A stretch of DNA of 64,000 nucleotides from Pseudomonas helmanticensis (GTDB lineage Bacteria > Pseudomonadota > Gammaproteobacteria > Pseudomonadales > Pseudomonadaceae), in the NCBI RefSeq assembly GCF_900182985.1, contig NZ_FXUY01000001.1:4847501-4911500 (forward strand), read 5' to 3'. The notes beneath the pieces were generated by a model. It was not told the DNA's origin and did no database searches. It saw nothing but the letters and a program-made list of their open reading frames with translations. Numbering within the stretch: the stretch's first letter is position 1; the number at the start of each line of letters is the position of its first letter. Below are positions 56,554 to 64,000 of this stretch, one piece after another. The position numbers and the translations under genes are program-made.

Positions 56554-57531
56554 ATGAGCCCAGCCGAATTACACGCCGACAGCATCGTTATCGACGGTCT
56601 GATCATTGCCAAATGGAACCGCGAGCTGTTCGAAGACATGCGCAAGGGCGGTCTGACGGCAGCCAACTGCACGGTGTCGGTGTGGGAAGGCTTTCAGGCG
56701 ACCGTAAACAATATTGCCGCCAGCCAGAAGCTGATCCGCGAAAACAGCGACCTGGTGATGCCGGTGCGTACCACCGCCGACATCCGTCGCGCCAAGGAAC
56801 AGGGCAAAACCGGCATCCTCTTCGGCTTCCAGAATGCCCACGCGTTTGAAGACCAGATCGGCTATGTCGAGGTGTTCAAGCAACTCGGCGTCGGCATCGT
56901 GCAGATGTGCTACAACACCCAGAATCTGGTCGGCACCGGTTGCTACGAGCGTGACGGCGGCCTGTCGGGTTTCGGTCGCGAGATCGTCGCCGAGATGAAC
57001 CGCGTTGGCGTCATGTGCGATCTGTCCCACGTCGGTTCCAAGACTTCCGAAGAAGTCATCCTCGAATCGAAAAAACCGGTCTGCTATTCCCACTGCCTGC
57101 CGTCGGGCCTCAAAGAGCACCCGCGCAACAAGTCCGATGAAGAGCTGAAGTTCATTGCCGACCATGGCGGTTTTGTCGGCGTGACCATGTTCGCGCCGTT
57201 CCTCGCCAAGGGCATCGATTCGACCATCGACGACTACGCCGAAGCGATCGAATACACCATGAACATCGTCGGCGAAGACGCCATCGGCATCGGCACCGAC
57301 TTCACCCAGGGTCACGGTCAGGACTTCTTCGAATACCTGACCCACGACAAGGGCTACGCCCGCCGTCTGACCAGCTTCGGCAAGATCATCAACCCGCTGG
57401 GCATCCGCACCGTCGGCGAGTTCCCGAACCTGACCGAAACCCTGCTCAAGCGCGGCCATTCCGAGCGCGTGGTGCGCAAGATCATGGGCGAGAACTGGGT
57501 CAACGTCCTCAAAGACGTCTGGGGCGAGTAA
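56554..57531 (+). CDS. Membrane dipeptidase (renal dipeptidase) family protein, first gene of the dgc operon
   Basis: The 325-residue protein belongs to the M19 renal dipeptidase family, a zinc TIM barrel. The usual first metal motif (HxD) reads IVIDGLIIAKWN, so a canonical His is not evident, while GVMCDLSHVG, KPVCYSHC and GIGTDFTQGHG keep later metal and substrate residues. AAGGGGACGCCTG precedes ATG 56554. The same gene heads the dgc cluster in P. aeruginosa (PA5396). Its role in dimethylglycine use is unknown. Confidence 0.88.
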   Translation: MSPAELHADSIVIDGLIIAKWNRELFEDMRKGGLTAANCTVSVWEGFQATVNNIAASQKLIRENSDLVMPVRTTADIRRAKEQGKTGILFGFQNAHAFEDQIGYVEVFKQLGVGIVQMCYNTQNLVGTGCYERDGGLSGFGREIVAEMNRVGVMCDLSHVGSKTSEEVILESKKPVCYSHCLPSGLKEHPRNKSDEELKFIADHGGFVGVTMFAPFLAKGIDSTIDDYAEAIEYTMNIVGEDAIGIGTDFTQGHGQDFFEYLTHDKGYARRLTSFGKIINPLGIRTVGEFPNLTETLLKRGHSERVVRKIMGENWVNVLKDVWGE

Positions 57532-57560
57532 CGCTTTCTCAAGACCGCCGCCGATCTGCT

Positions 57561-57593
57561 CCCTCTCCCTCTGGGAGAGGGCTGGGGTGAGGG
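57561..57593. repeat. Single family-E palindrome
   Basis: CCCTCTCCCTCTGGGAGAGGG followed by CTGGGGTGAGGG lies between the dipeptidase and DUF5943 genes, inside the operon. Confidence 0.88.
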
Positions 57594-57637
57594 CCGCGGC
57601 CAACACTGAATCTAAAATTTTCTGGAGTTAAGTTTCC

Positions 57638-58168
57638 ATGGCCAAGATCGCCCCGCAATTGCCAATCGAAGTCGACAGCGAGACCGGTGTCTGGACCTCT
57701 GACGCCCTGCCGATGCTCTACGTGCCGCGGCATTTCTTCGTCAATAACCACATCGGCATCGAGGAAGTGCTGGGCGCTGACGCCTACGCCGAGATCCTCT
57801 ACAAGGCCGGCTACAAATCCGCCTGGCACTGGTGCGAAAAAGAAGCTGAATGCCACGGCCTGGAAGGCGTCGCCGTATTCGAGCACTACATGAAGCGCCT
57901 GTCGCAGCGCGGCTGGGGCCTGTTCAAGATCCAGGACATCGACCTCGACAAAGGCACCGCCAGCGTCAAGCTCGAACACTCGGCGTTCGTCTACGTCTAC
58001 GGCAAGGTCGGGCGCAAGGTCGACTACATGTTCACCGGTTGGTTTGCCGGTGCCATGGATCAGATTCTTGAGGCGCGTGGAAGCAAAATTCGTACTGTCG
58101 CCGAACAAGTCTACGGAGGCTCCGAAGAGGGCCACGATGACGGCCTGTTCACCGTCAAGCCGTTGTAA
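57638..58168 (+). CDS. DUF5943 (V4R-like) protein of the dgc operon
   Basis: The 176-residue cytoplasmic protein has a first segment LPMLYVPRHFFVNNHIGIEEV and a C-terminal part (GKVGRKVDYMFTGWFAGAMD) resembling the V4R/4-vinyl-reductase ligand-binding fold, annotated as DUF5943. Equivalents sit directly before dgcA in Pseudomonas (PA5397). Its function is unknown; a role in assembly or as a small-molecule-binding partner of DgcA is speculation. GGAGTTAAGTTTCC precedes the ATG, and dgcA follows 15 bases after the stop. Confidence 0.85.
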   Translation: MAKIAPQLPIEVDSETGVWTSDALPMLYVPRHFFVNNHIGIEEVLGADAYAEILYKAGYKSAWHWCEKEAECHGLEGVAVFEHYMKRLSQRGWGLFKIQDIDLDKGTASVKLEHSAFVYVYGKVGRKVDYMFTGWFAGAMDQILEARGSKIRTVAEQVYGGSEEGHDDGLFTVKPL

Positions 58169-58183
58169 GCCGAGGACCGTGCC

Positions 58184-60244
58184 ATGGCTTTCGAAGCAAT
58201 GTTCCAGCCGATCCAGATCGGCAAACTGACCATCCGCAACCGCGTGCTCAGCACCGCACACGCCGAGGTCTACGCGACTGACGGTGGCATGACCACCGAC
58301 CGCTACGTCAAGTATTACGAAGAGAAAGCCAAGGGCGGTATCGGCCTGGCGATCTGTGGTGGTTCCTCCGTGGTGGCCGTCGACAGCCCGCAGGAATGGT
58401 GGAGCTCGGTGAACTTGTCCACCGACCGGATCATTCCGCATTTCCAGAACCTGGCCGACGCCATGCACAAGCACGGCGCCAAGATCATGATTCAGATTAC
58501 GCACATGGGCCGACGCTCGCGCTGGGACGGCTTCAACTGGCCGACCCTGATGTCGCCGTCCGGCGTGCGTGAGCCGGTGCACCGCGCCACCTGCAAAACC
58601 ATCGAGCCGGAAGAAATCTGGCGCGTGATCGGCAACTACGCCCAGGCGGCGCGCCGGGCCAAGGCCGGTGGCCTCGACGGCGTCGAACTGTCTGCCGTTC
58701 ACCAGCACATGATCGACCAGTTCTGGAGCCCGCGCGTCAACAAGCGTACCGATGAATGGGGCGGCACCTTCGAAGGCCGGATGAAGTTCGGCCTGGAAGT
58801 GTTGAAAGCCGTACGCGCCGAGGTCGGTGACGACTTCTGCGTGGGCATGCGTCTGTGCGGTGACGAGTTCCACCCGGATGGCTTGTCCCACGAGGACATG
58901 AAGCAGATCGCCAAGTATTACGACGACACCGGCATGCTCGATTTCATCGGTGTGGTCGGCTCGGGGTGTGACACCCACAACACCCTGGCCAACGTGATTC
59001 CAAACATGAGTTATCCACCGGAGCCGTTCCTGCATCTGGCCGCCGGGATCAAGGAAGTGGTCAAGGTGCCGGTGCTGCACGCACAGAACATCAAGGACCC
59101 GAACCAGGCCACGCGGATTCTTGAAGGCGGTTACGTCGACATGGTCGGCATGACCCGCGCGCACATCGCTGACCCGCACCTGATCGCCAAGATCAAGATG
59201 GGCCAGATCGATCAGATCAAACAGTGCGTCGGCGCCAACTATTGCATCGACCGTCAGTACCAAGGCCTCGACGTGCTGTGCATCCAGAACGCCGCAACGT
59301 CCCGTGAATACATGGGCGTGCCGCACATCATCGAGAAATCCACCGGCGTCAAACGCAAAGTGGTGATCGTCGGTGCCGGCCCGGCCGGGATGGAAGCGGC
59401 CCGCGTGGCCGCCGAGCGTGGCCACGACGTGACCTTGTTCGAGAAAAAGGAATTCATCGGCGGGCAGATCACCACCGCGTCGAAAGCGCCGCAGCGCGAC
59501 CAGATTGCCGGTATCACCCGCTGGTTCCAGCTAGAACTGGCGCGGCTGAAAGTCGATCTGCGACTGGGCACGGCGGCCGATGCCGACACCATCATGGACT
59601 TGCGTCCGGACATAGTGGTGCTGGCGGTCGGCGGGCATCCGTATCTGGAACAGAACGAACACTGGGGCGCCGCCGAAGGGCTGGTGGTCAGTAGTTGGGA
59701 TGTGCTCGACGGCAAGGTCGCACCGGGCAAGAACGTGTTGGTCTACGACACCATCTGCGAGTTCACCGGGATGTCGGTCGCCGACTTCCTCGCCGACAAA
59801 GGCAGCCAGGTCGAGATCGTCACGGACGACATCAAGCCGGGCGTGGCCATTGGCGGTACGTCGTTCCCGACCTACTACCGCAGCATGTACCCGAAAGAAG
59901 TGATCATGACCGGCGACATGATGCTCGAGAAGGTCTACCGCGAGGGCGACAAACTCGTGGCAGTGCTGGAGAACGAATACACCGGCGCCAAAGAGGAGCG
60001 GGTGGTCGATCAGGTGGTGGTGGAAAACGGCGTGCGTCCGGATGAGGAAATCTACTACGCGCTCAAAGAGGGTTCGCGCAACAAGGGCCAGATCGACGTC
60101 GAAGCGTTGTTCGCGATCCAGCCGCAACCTTCGCTGAGCGAGGCGGGCGACGGCTACTTGCTGTTCCGCATCGGCGACTGCGTGGCGCAGCGCAACACGC
60201 ACGCCGCGATCTACGACGCCCTGCGGCTCTGCAAGGATTTCTAA
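58184..60244 (+). CDS. dgcA: Dimethylglycine demethylase flavoprotein subunit DgcA
   Basis: DgcA oxidatively demethylates dimethylglycine to sarcosine. The 686-residue protein is built like trimethylamine dehydrogenase: an FMN TIM barrel (FQPIQIGKLTIRNRVLSTAH; GGLDGVELSAVHQHMIDQF), an iron-sulfur region, and a C-terminal ADP/FAD-binding domain (KVVIVGAGPAGMEAARVAAE). The cluster region reads CVGANYC..C: Cys348, Cys354 and Cys366 are present, but the second Cys position is Ala351. It is followed by dgcB after a 164-base gap holding a family-C repeat. Confidence 0.94.
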   Translation: MAFEAMFQPIQIGKLTIRNRVLSTAHAEVYATDGGMTTDRYVKYYEEKAKGGIGLAICGGSSVVAVDSPQEWWSSVNLSTDRIIPHFQNLADAMHKHGAKIMIQITHMGRRSRWDGFNWPTLMSPSGVREPVHRATCKTIEPEEIWRVIGNYAQAARRAKAGGLDGVELSAVHQHMIDQFWSPRVNKRTDEWGGTFEGRMKFGLEVLKAVRAEVGDDFCVGMRLCGDEFHPDGLSHEDMKQIAKYYDDTGMLDFIGVVGSGCDTHNTLANVIPNMSYPPEPFLHLAAGIKEVVKVPVLHAQNIKDPNQATRILEGGYVDMVGMTRAHIADPHLIAKIKMGQIDQIKQCVGANYCIDRQYQGLDVLCIQNAATSREYMGVPHIIEKSTGVKRKVVIVGAGPAGMEAARVAAERGHDVTLFEKKEFIGGQITTASKAPQRDQIAGITRWFQLELARLKVDLRLGTAADADTIMDLRPDIVVLAVGGHPYLEQNEHWGAAEGLVVSSWDVLDGKVAPGKNVLVYDTICEFTGMSVADFLADKGSQVEIVTDDIKPGVAIGGTSFPTYYRSMYPKEVIMTGDMMLEKVYREGDKLVAVLENEYTGAKEERVVDQVVVENGVRPDEEIYYALKEGSRNKGQIDVEALFAIQPQPSLSEAGDGYLLFRIGDCVAQRNTHAAIYDALRLCKDF

Positions 60245-60257
60245 AAGCTATTGAACC

Positions 60258-60364
60258 GATCGTTCCCACGCTCTGCGTGGGAATGCCGCAATGGACGCTC
60301 TGCGTCCGCTTTGGGACGCGGAACGTCCCGGGATGCATTCCCACGCAGAGCGTGGGAACGATCA
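60258..60364. repeat. Long inverted repeat, family C
   Basis: A complete family-C element lies inside the operon between dgcA and dgcB, 45 bases before the dgcB start. Confidence 0.94.
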
Positions 60365-60408
60365 TTGAACGCCGTGTTTCTCCAGGTTGTACTGGTGGGA
60401 GCTTCACC

Positions 60409-62358
60409 ATGTTGAACACCCTTCTTCCAATCCTGTTGTTCGCCGCTTTGGGCCTTGGTGTCCTCGGCGCGTTGCGGCGGGTGGCCATGTGGCGTCAGGG
60501 CCGGGCCTCGAAGGTCGATCTGATCGGCGGCCTGTTGGCCATGCCCAAGCGCTATATGGTCGACTTGCACCACGTGGTGGCGCGGGACAAATACATCGCC
60601 AACACCCACGTGGCCACGGCCGGCGGTGCGGTGGCGTCGATCGTGCTGGCGCTGCTGGTGCACGGTTTCGGCCTGCATAACCGCATTCTCGGTTACGCCT
60701 TGCTGCTGATGACAGCGGTGATGTTCGTCGGCGCGATCTTCGTTTATCGGCGTCGACTCAACCCGCCAGCGCGGCTGTCGAAAGGCCCGTGGATGCGCCT
60801 GCCGAAAAGCCTGCTGGCGTTCTCGGCGTCGTTCTTTCTGCTGACATTGCCCGTGGCCGGAATCCTGCCGGAGAACTTTGGCGGCTGGGTGCTCGCAGTG
60901 ATTCTGGGAATCGGTGTGTTGTGGGGCGTGTCGGAGCTGTTCTTCGGCATGACCTGGGGCGGACCGATGAAGCACGCCTTCGCCGGTGCGCTGCATTTGG
61001 CCTGGCACCGTCGCGCCGAACGTTTTGGCGGCGGTCGTTCCACCGGTTTGAAGCCTTTGGATTTGAACGATCCGAGTGCTCCGCTGGGTGTTGAGAAACC
61101 CAAGGATTTCACCTGGAACCAGTTGCTCGGTTTCGACGCCTGTGTGCAGTGCGGCAAGTGTGAAGCCGCGTGCCCGGCGTTCGCCGCCGGCCAGCCGCTG
61201 AACCCGAAAAAACTGATTCAGGACATGGTCGTCGGCCTCGCTGGCGGCACCGATGCGAAGTTCGCCGGCAGTCCTTATCCTGGCAAACCCATCGGCGAAC
61301 ACTCAGGCAATCCGCATCAACCAATCGTCAATGGTCTGGTCGACGCCGAAACCCTGTGGTCGTGCACCACCTGCCGCGCCTGCGTCGAGGAATGCCCAAT
61401 GATGATCGAGCACGTCGATGCCATCGTCGACATGCGCCGTCACCTGACTCTGGAAAGAGGCGCGACCCCGAACAAGGGCGCCGAAGTCCTCGAAAATCTC
61501 ATTGCCACCGACAACCCCGGCGGTTTCGCCCCGGGCGGGCGGATGAACTGGGCGGCGGACTTGAACCTCAATCTGCTCAGCGAAAAGAAATCCACCGACG
61601 TGCTGTTCTGGGTTGGCGACGGTGCGTTCGACATGCGCAACCAGCGCACCCTGCGCGCGTTCGTCAAAGTGCTGAAAGCGGCAAAAATCGACTTCGCCGT
61701 ACTCGGGCTCGAAGAGCGTGACAGCGGTGACGTCGCGCGGCGTCTTGGCGATGAAGCGACCTTCCAGTTGCTCGCCAAACGCAACATCCAGACCCTGGCC
61801 AAGTACAGCTTCAACCGAATCGTCACCTGCGATCCGCACAGCTTCCATGTGCTGAAAAACGAGTACGGCGCGTTCGACGGCAACTACCTGGTGCAGCACC
61901 ACAGCACCTACATGGCCGAAATCATTCAGGCCGGTGCGCTCAATCTCGGTCAGCACAAAGGCAACAGCGTGACCTATCACGATCCGTGCTACCTCGGTCG
62001 CTACAACGGCGAGTATGAAGCGCCGCGTGAAGTGCTGCGTGCCCTCGGCATTGAGGTCAAAGAGATGCAACGTTCCGGCTTCCGTTCGCGCTGCTGCGGC
62101 GGTGGCGGTGGGGCACCGATCACTGACATTCCGGGCAAGCAGCGGATTCCCGATATGCGCATGGAAGACATCCGCGAGACCGGCGCCGAACTGGTGGCCG
62201 TGGGTTGTCCACAGTGCACGGCGATGCTTGAAGGCGTGGTCGAACCGCGTCCGCTGATCAAGGACATTGCCGAGCTGGTCGCCGACGCACTGCTCGAAGA
62301 CGCCGCGCCGAACAAGCCTGCGACCCCGGCCAAACGTGAACCTGCGGAGGCCCACTGA
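60409..62358 (+). CDS. dgcB: Dimethylglycine demethylase iron-sulfur membrane subunit DgcB
   Basis: The 649-residue protein has an N-terminal membrane part (about five hydrophobic segments to residue 185), two [4Fe-4S] ferredoxin motifs (CVQCGKCEAACP, Cys245-255; CTTCRACVEECP, Cys319-329), and a C-terminal HdrD-like cysteine-rich domain (YHDPCYLGRY; SRCCGGGGG; GCPQCTAML). It should pass electrons from DgcA and the ETF pair to quinones. GGGAG precedes ATG 60409; codons before it translate a repeat. Its stop overlaps the ETF alpha start (TGATG). Confidence 0.93.
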   Translation: MLNTLLPILLFAALGLGVLGALRRVAMWRQGRASKVDLIGGLLAMPKRYMVDLHHVVARDKYIANTHVATAGGAVASIVLALLVHGFGLHNRILGYALLLMTAVMFVGAIFVYRRRLNPPARLSKGPWMRLPKSLLAFSASFFLLTLPVAGILPENFGGWVLAVILGIGVLWGVSELFFGMTWGGPMKHAFAGALHLAWHRRAERFGGGRSTGLKPLDLNDPSAPLGVEKPKDFTWNQLLGFDACVQCGKCEAACPAFAAGQPLNPKKLIQDMVVGLAGGTDAKFAGSPYPGKPIGEHSGNPHQPIVNGLVDAETLWSCTTCRACVEECPMMIEHVDAIVDMRRHLTLERGATPNKGAEVLENLIATDNPGGFAPGGRMNWAADLNLNLLSEKKSTDVLFWVGDGAFDMRNQRTLRAFVKVLKAAKIDFAVLGLEERDSGDVARRLGDEATFQLLAKRNIQTLAKYSFNRIVTCDPHSFHVLKNEYGAFDGNYLVQHHSTYMAEIIQAGALNLGQHKGNSVTYHDPCYLGRYNGEYEAPREVLRALGIEVKEMQRSGFRSRCCGGGGGAPITDIPGKQRIPDMRMEDIRETGAELVAVGCPQCTAMLEGVVEPRPLIKDIAELVADALLEDAAPNKPATPAKREPAEAH

Positions 62359-63578
62359 TGAGCGACATTATCCGCCGCGACCCACGCGCCGAATGGATTG
62401 CGCGTAACCGTCTGCATCCGCTGCACGCGGCCATGCAACCGGCGCAACACAGCTGGATGGGCCCCAACGGCATCATCCGCAAGAACCTGCACGGCATCGG
62501 TTTTATCGGCCCCAACGGCATCAAGCGGATCGACCGCAGCGGCGCGCAGCAGGGCGGGGCGGTCAAACGTTCGGCGGCTGTGGAAGTGCAATTGCCGCTG
62601 CATCAGGTGCCCGCGCCCGCGTTTTATATCAGCGTGGTGCCGGACATGGTCGGTGGCCGCTTGAGCAGCCATGATCGCGACTTGCTTGGTCTCGCCCATC
62701 AACTTGCCGGCAAGGATGGCGCGGTGTTGGCGGTGGTCTTTGGCGAGCACAAGGAAAACGCTTTCGCCACCGCCGGCGTCGATCGCTTGCTGGTGCTCGA
62801 AGGCGAACAGTTCAGCGGTTATGCACCGGAACAGCGGGTGCAAGGTTTGCGCGCTGTGGATAACCAGTTCAACCCGCGTCATTGGCTGCTGCCGGACAGC
62901 CGCAGCGGTGGCGGCGAACTCGGTCGGCGCTTTGCCGCTGCACTGGGTGAACGCCCGGCGACGCGGGTCTGGCAGGTCAAGGATCAGGAATGCATCGGCC
63001 GCGCTGGCGCTGGGCTGCAAGACCTCGCCCGTCCGATTGCACGGTTGATTCTGGCTGCGGCCGAATGCGCCGAGCCGGTCAGCGAAACCCGTCACGAAGC
63101 GTTGTCGGTGGAGTTATCCACAAGCGTCGCGCGCAGCCTGTCGCGGATCGAAGATCTCGGCGCGGTGGCGGTCGATCCGGCAGCGATTCCGATGGCCGAA
63201 GCGGAGTTCATTTTCTCCGGCGGTAACGGGGTCAAGGATTGGGCACTGTTCCACGAAACAGCCGCCGCACTCGGCGCCACCGAAGGCGCGTCGCGGGTGG
63301 CGGTGGACGATGGCTTCATGGCGCGTGATCGCCAGGTCGGCGCGTCCGGCACCTGGGTTACCGCGCGGGTTTATGTGGCTGTGGGTATCTCTGGTGCGAT
63401 CCAGCACCTGCAGGGCATCGGCGCCTGCGACAAAGTCGTGGCGATCAATCTCGATCCGGGTTGCGACATGATCAAGCGTGCTGACCTCTCAGTGATTGGC
63501 GAGAGCGCCGAGATCCTGCAGGCCCTGATTGCGGCGGTCGCGGCTTACCGCAATGAAGCCAAGCGCGATGCGGCTTAA
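62358..63578 (+). CDS. ETF alpha-like subunit of the dgc operon
   Basis: The 406-residue protein carries the C-terminal FAD-binding domain of electron-transfer flavoprotein alpha (SGTWVTARVYVAVGISGAIQ; VVAINLDPGCDMIKRADLSV) and a Rossmann-like middle part. It has about 90 extra N-terminal residues (MGPNGIIRKNLHGIGFIGPN region) not found in standard EtfA proteins of about 310 residues. Its ATG overlaps the dgcB stop. It should shuttle electrons from DgcA to DgcB. P. aeruginosa has the equivalent at PA5400. Confidence 0.9.
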   Translation: MSDIIRRDPRAEWIARNRLHPLHAAMQPAQHSWMGPNGIIRKNLHGIGFIGPNGIKRIDRSGAQQGGAVKRSAAVEVQLPLHQVPAPAFYISVVPDMVGGRLSSHDRDLLGLAHQLAGKDGAVLAVVFGEHKENAFATAGVDRLLVLEGEQFSGYAPEQRVQGLRAVDNQFNPRHWLLPDSRSGGGELGRRFAAALGERPATRVWQVKDQECIGRAGAGLQDLARPIARLILAAAECAEPVSETRHEALSVELSTSVARSLSRIEDLGAVAVDPAAIPMAEAEFIFSGGNGVKDWALFHETAAALGATEGASRVAVDDGFMARDRQVGASGTWVTARVYVAVGISGAIQHLQGIGACDKVVAINLDPGCDMIKRADLSVIGESAEILQALIAAVAAYRNEAKRDAA

Positions 63579-63587
63579 GGAAACGCT

Positions 63588-64000
63588 ATGAACACGAAGA
63601 TTATCAGTCTGGTTTCAATTGGCGCCCACCCGACCTCCGGGCGGCCGCGCCGCGCCGATCAGGACGCGCGCGCCGTGGAACTCGGTCTGCAACTGGCTGG
63701 GGATAACCTGCAAGTGCTGCATGCCGGCGACGTTGCGGAACCGGCGTTGCGCGCTTATCTGGGCATGGGCCTGGAGCAGATGCATGTGCTCGAGCAGCCT
63801 GCTGGCGCCGATGCTTTGCCGGCGCTGACCGCGTACCTGCGCGAAGCGGGCGCCCAAGTTGTACTGACCGGCAGCCAGGCGGAAACCGGTGAAGGTTCGG
63901 GGATGTTGCCGTTCCTGCTGGCCGAAGGTCTGGGCTGGCCGCTGGTGGTCGGATTGGCGCAGGTCGAATCGATCAACGACGGCTCGGCGCTGGTGCTGCA
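63588..64000 (+). CDS. ETF beta-like subunit (partial, cut by window end)
   Basis: Starts at ATG 63588, 9 bases past the ETF alpha stop, after TTAAGGAAACGCT, and runs to the window end (137 codons seen). It begins MNTKIISLVSIGAHPTSGRP and contains VLTGSQAETGEGSGMLPFLL, matching the alpha/beta fold of ETF beta. The usual NPFDEIAVEEA stretch is absent, so it is a divergent member. Order alpha then beta is the reverse of standard etfBA. Confidence 0.85.
   Translation, partial: MNTKIISLVSIGAHPTSGRPRRADQDARAVELGLQLAGDNLQVLHAGDVAEPALRAYLGMGLEQMHVLEQPAGADALPALTAYLREAGAQVVLTGSQAETGEGSGMLPFLLAEGLGWPLVVGLAQVESINDGSALVL

Noticed and set aside
57539..59425. 628-codon open frame antisense to the DUF5943 and dgcA genes
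   Set aside because: The opposite strand encodes clear protein families across the whole stretch; composition shadow.

Overview
The window is a stretch of chromosome from a Pseudomonas of the fluorescens group. The evidence is gene content and order (ligB; metK next to an ArsR-methyltransferase and tkt-epd-pgk-fba; a complete betaine/carnitine catabolic island with gbdR, cdhR, cbcXWV and dgcAB), high G+C, and the very dense REP/REPIN-type palindromes typical of this group. I see no rRNA, tRNA, CRISPR, prophage or insertion sequence. Both ends cut genes: a CPA1 antiporter on the left and an ETF beta-like subunit on the right.

Region 1 (1-8 kb) holds unlinked housekeeping genes: antiporter, MFS and EamA transporters, a MAPEG protein, MltA, a class II cytochrome c, a DUF1090 protein and the DNA ligase LigB. 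Region 2 (8-17 kb) is central metabolism. A SahR-like ArsR-methyltransferase and metK run leftwards. tkt, epd, pgk, two small envelope proteins and fba run rightwards. A perfect palindrome lies in the divergent promoter region and a terminator-like leader precedes tkt. Region 3 (17-34 kb) is mixed: a hipBA toxin-antitoxin pair, a leaderless PL7 alginate lyase, a REC-PAS-GGDEF-EAL protein, YgjP, a small winged-helix protein, ElaA, a solute-binding protein, YccS, RdsA/BaiN, DbpA, MdtD and a two-gene TldD/TldE-like operon.

Region 4 (34.5-64 kb) is the main functional unit, a quaternary-amine catabolism island. betIBA and the divergent betT take up choline and oxidise it to glycine betaine. cbcXWV is the ABC importer for choline, betaine and carnitine. 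sdaB deaminates serine at the end of the pathway. gbdR is the betaine-responsive AraC-type activator. caiX-cdhC-cdhA-cdhB plus a gamma-butyrobetaine dioxygenase, with divergent cdhR, convert gamma-butyrobetaine and carnitine to betaine. A dipeptidase, a DUF5943 protein, dgcA, dgcB and ETF alpha/beta-like genes demethylate dimethylglycine. The genes that take betaine to dimethylglycine (gbcAB) and sarcosine to glycine (soxBDAG) are not in the window.

Non-coding signals of most interest: a 20-bp BetI palindrome shared by two mirror-image promoters; 21-bp-period direct repeats in the cbcX/sdaB and caiX/cdhR intergenic regions, as expected of AraC-family operators; a possible small RNA (promoter plus intrinsic terminator, no gene) between gbdR and the carnitine operon; and a truncated relE with a nested palindrome at its break. 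Within proteins, DgcA lacks one of the four iron-sulfur cysteines of trimethylamine dehydrogenase, and the EAL domain has Ser in place of a metal-binding Asn.
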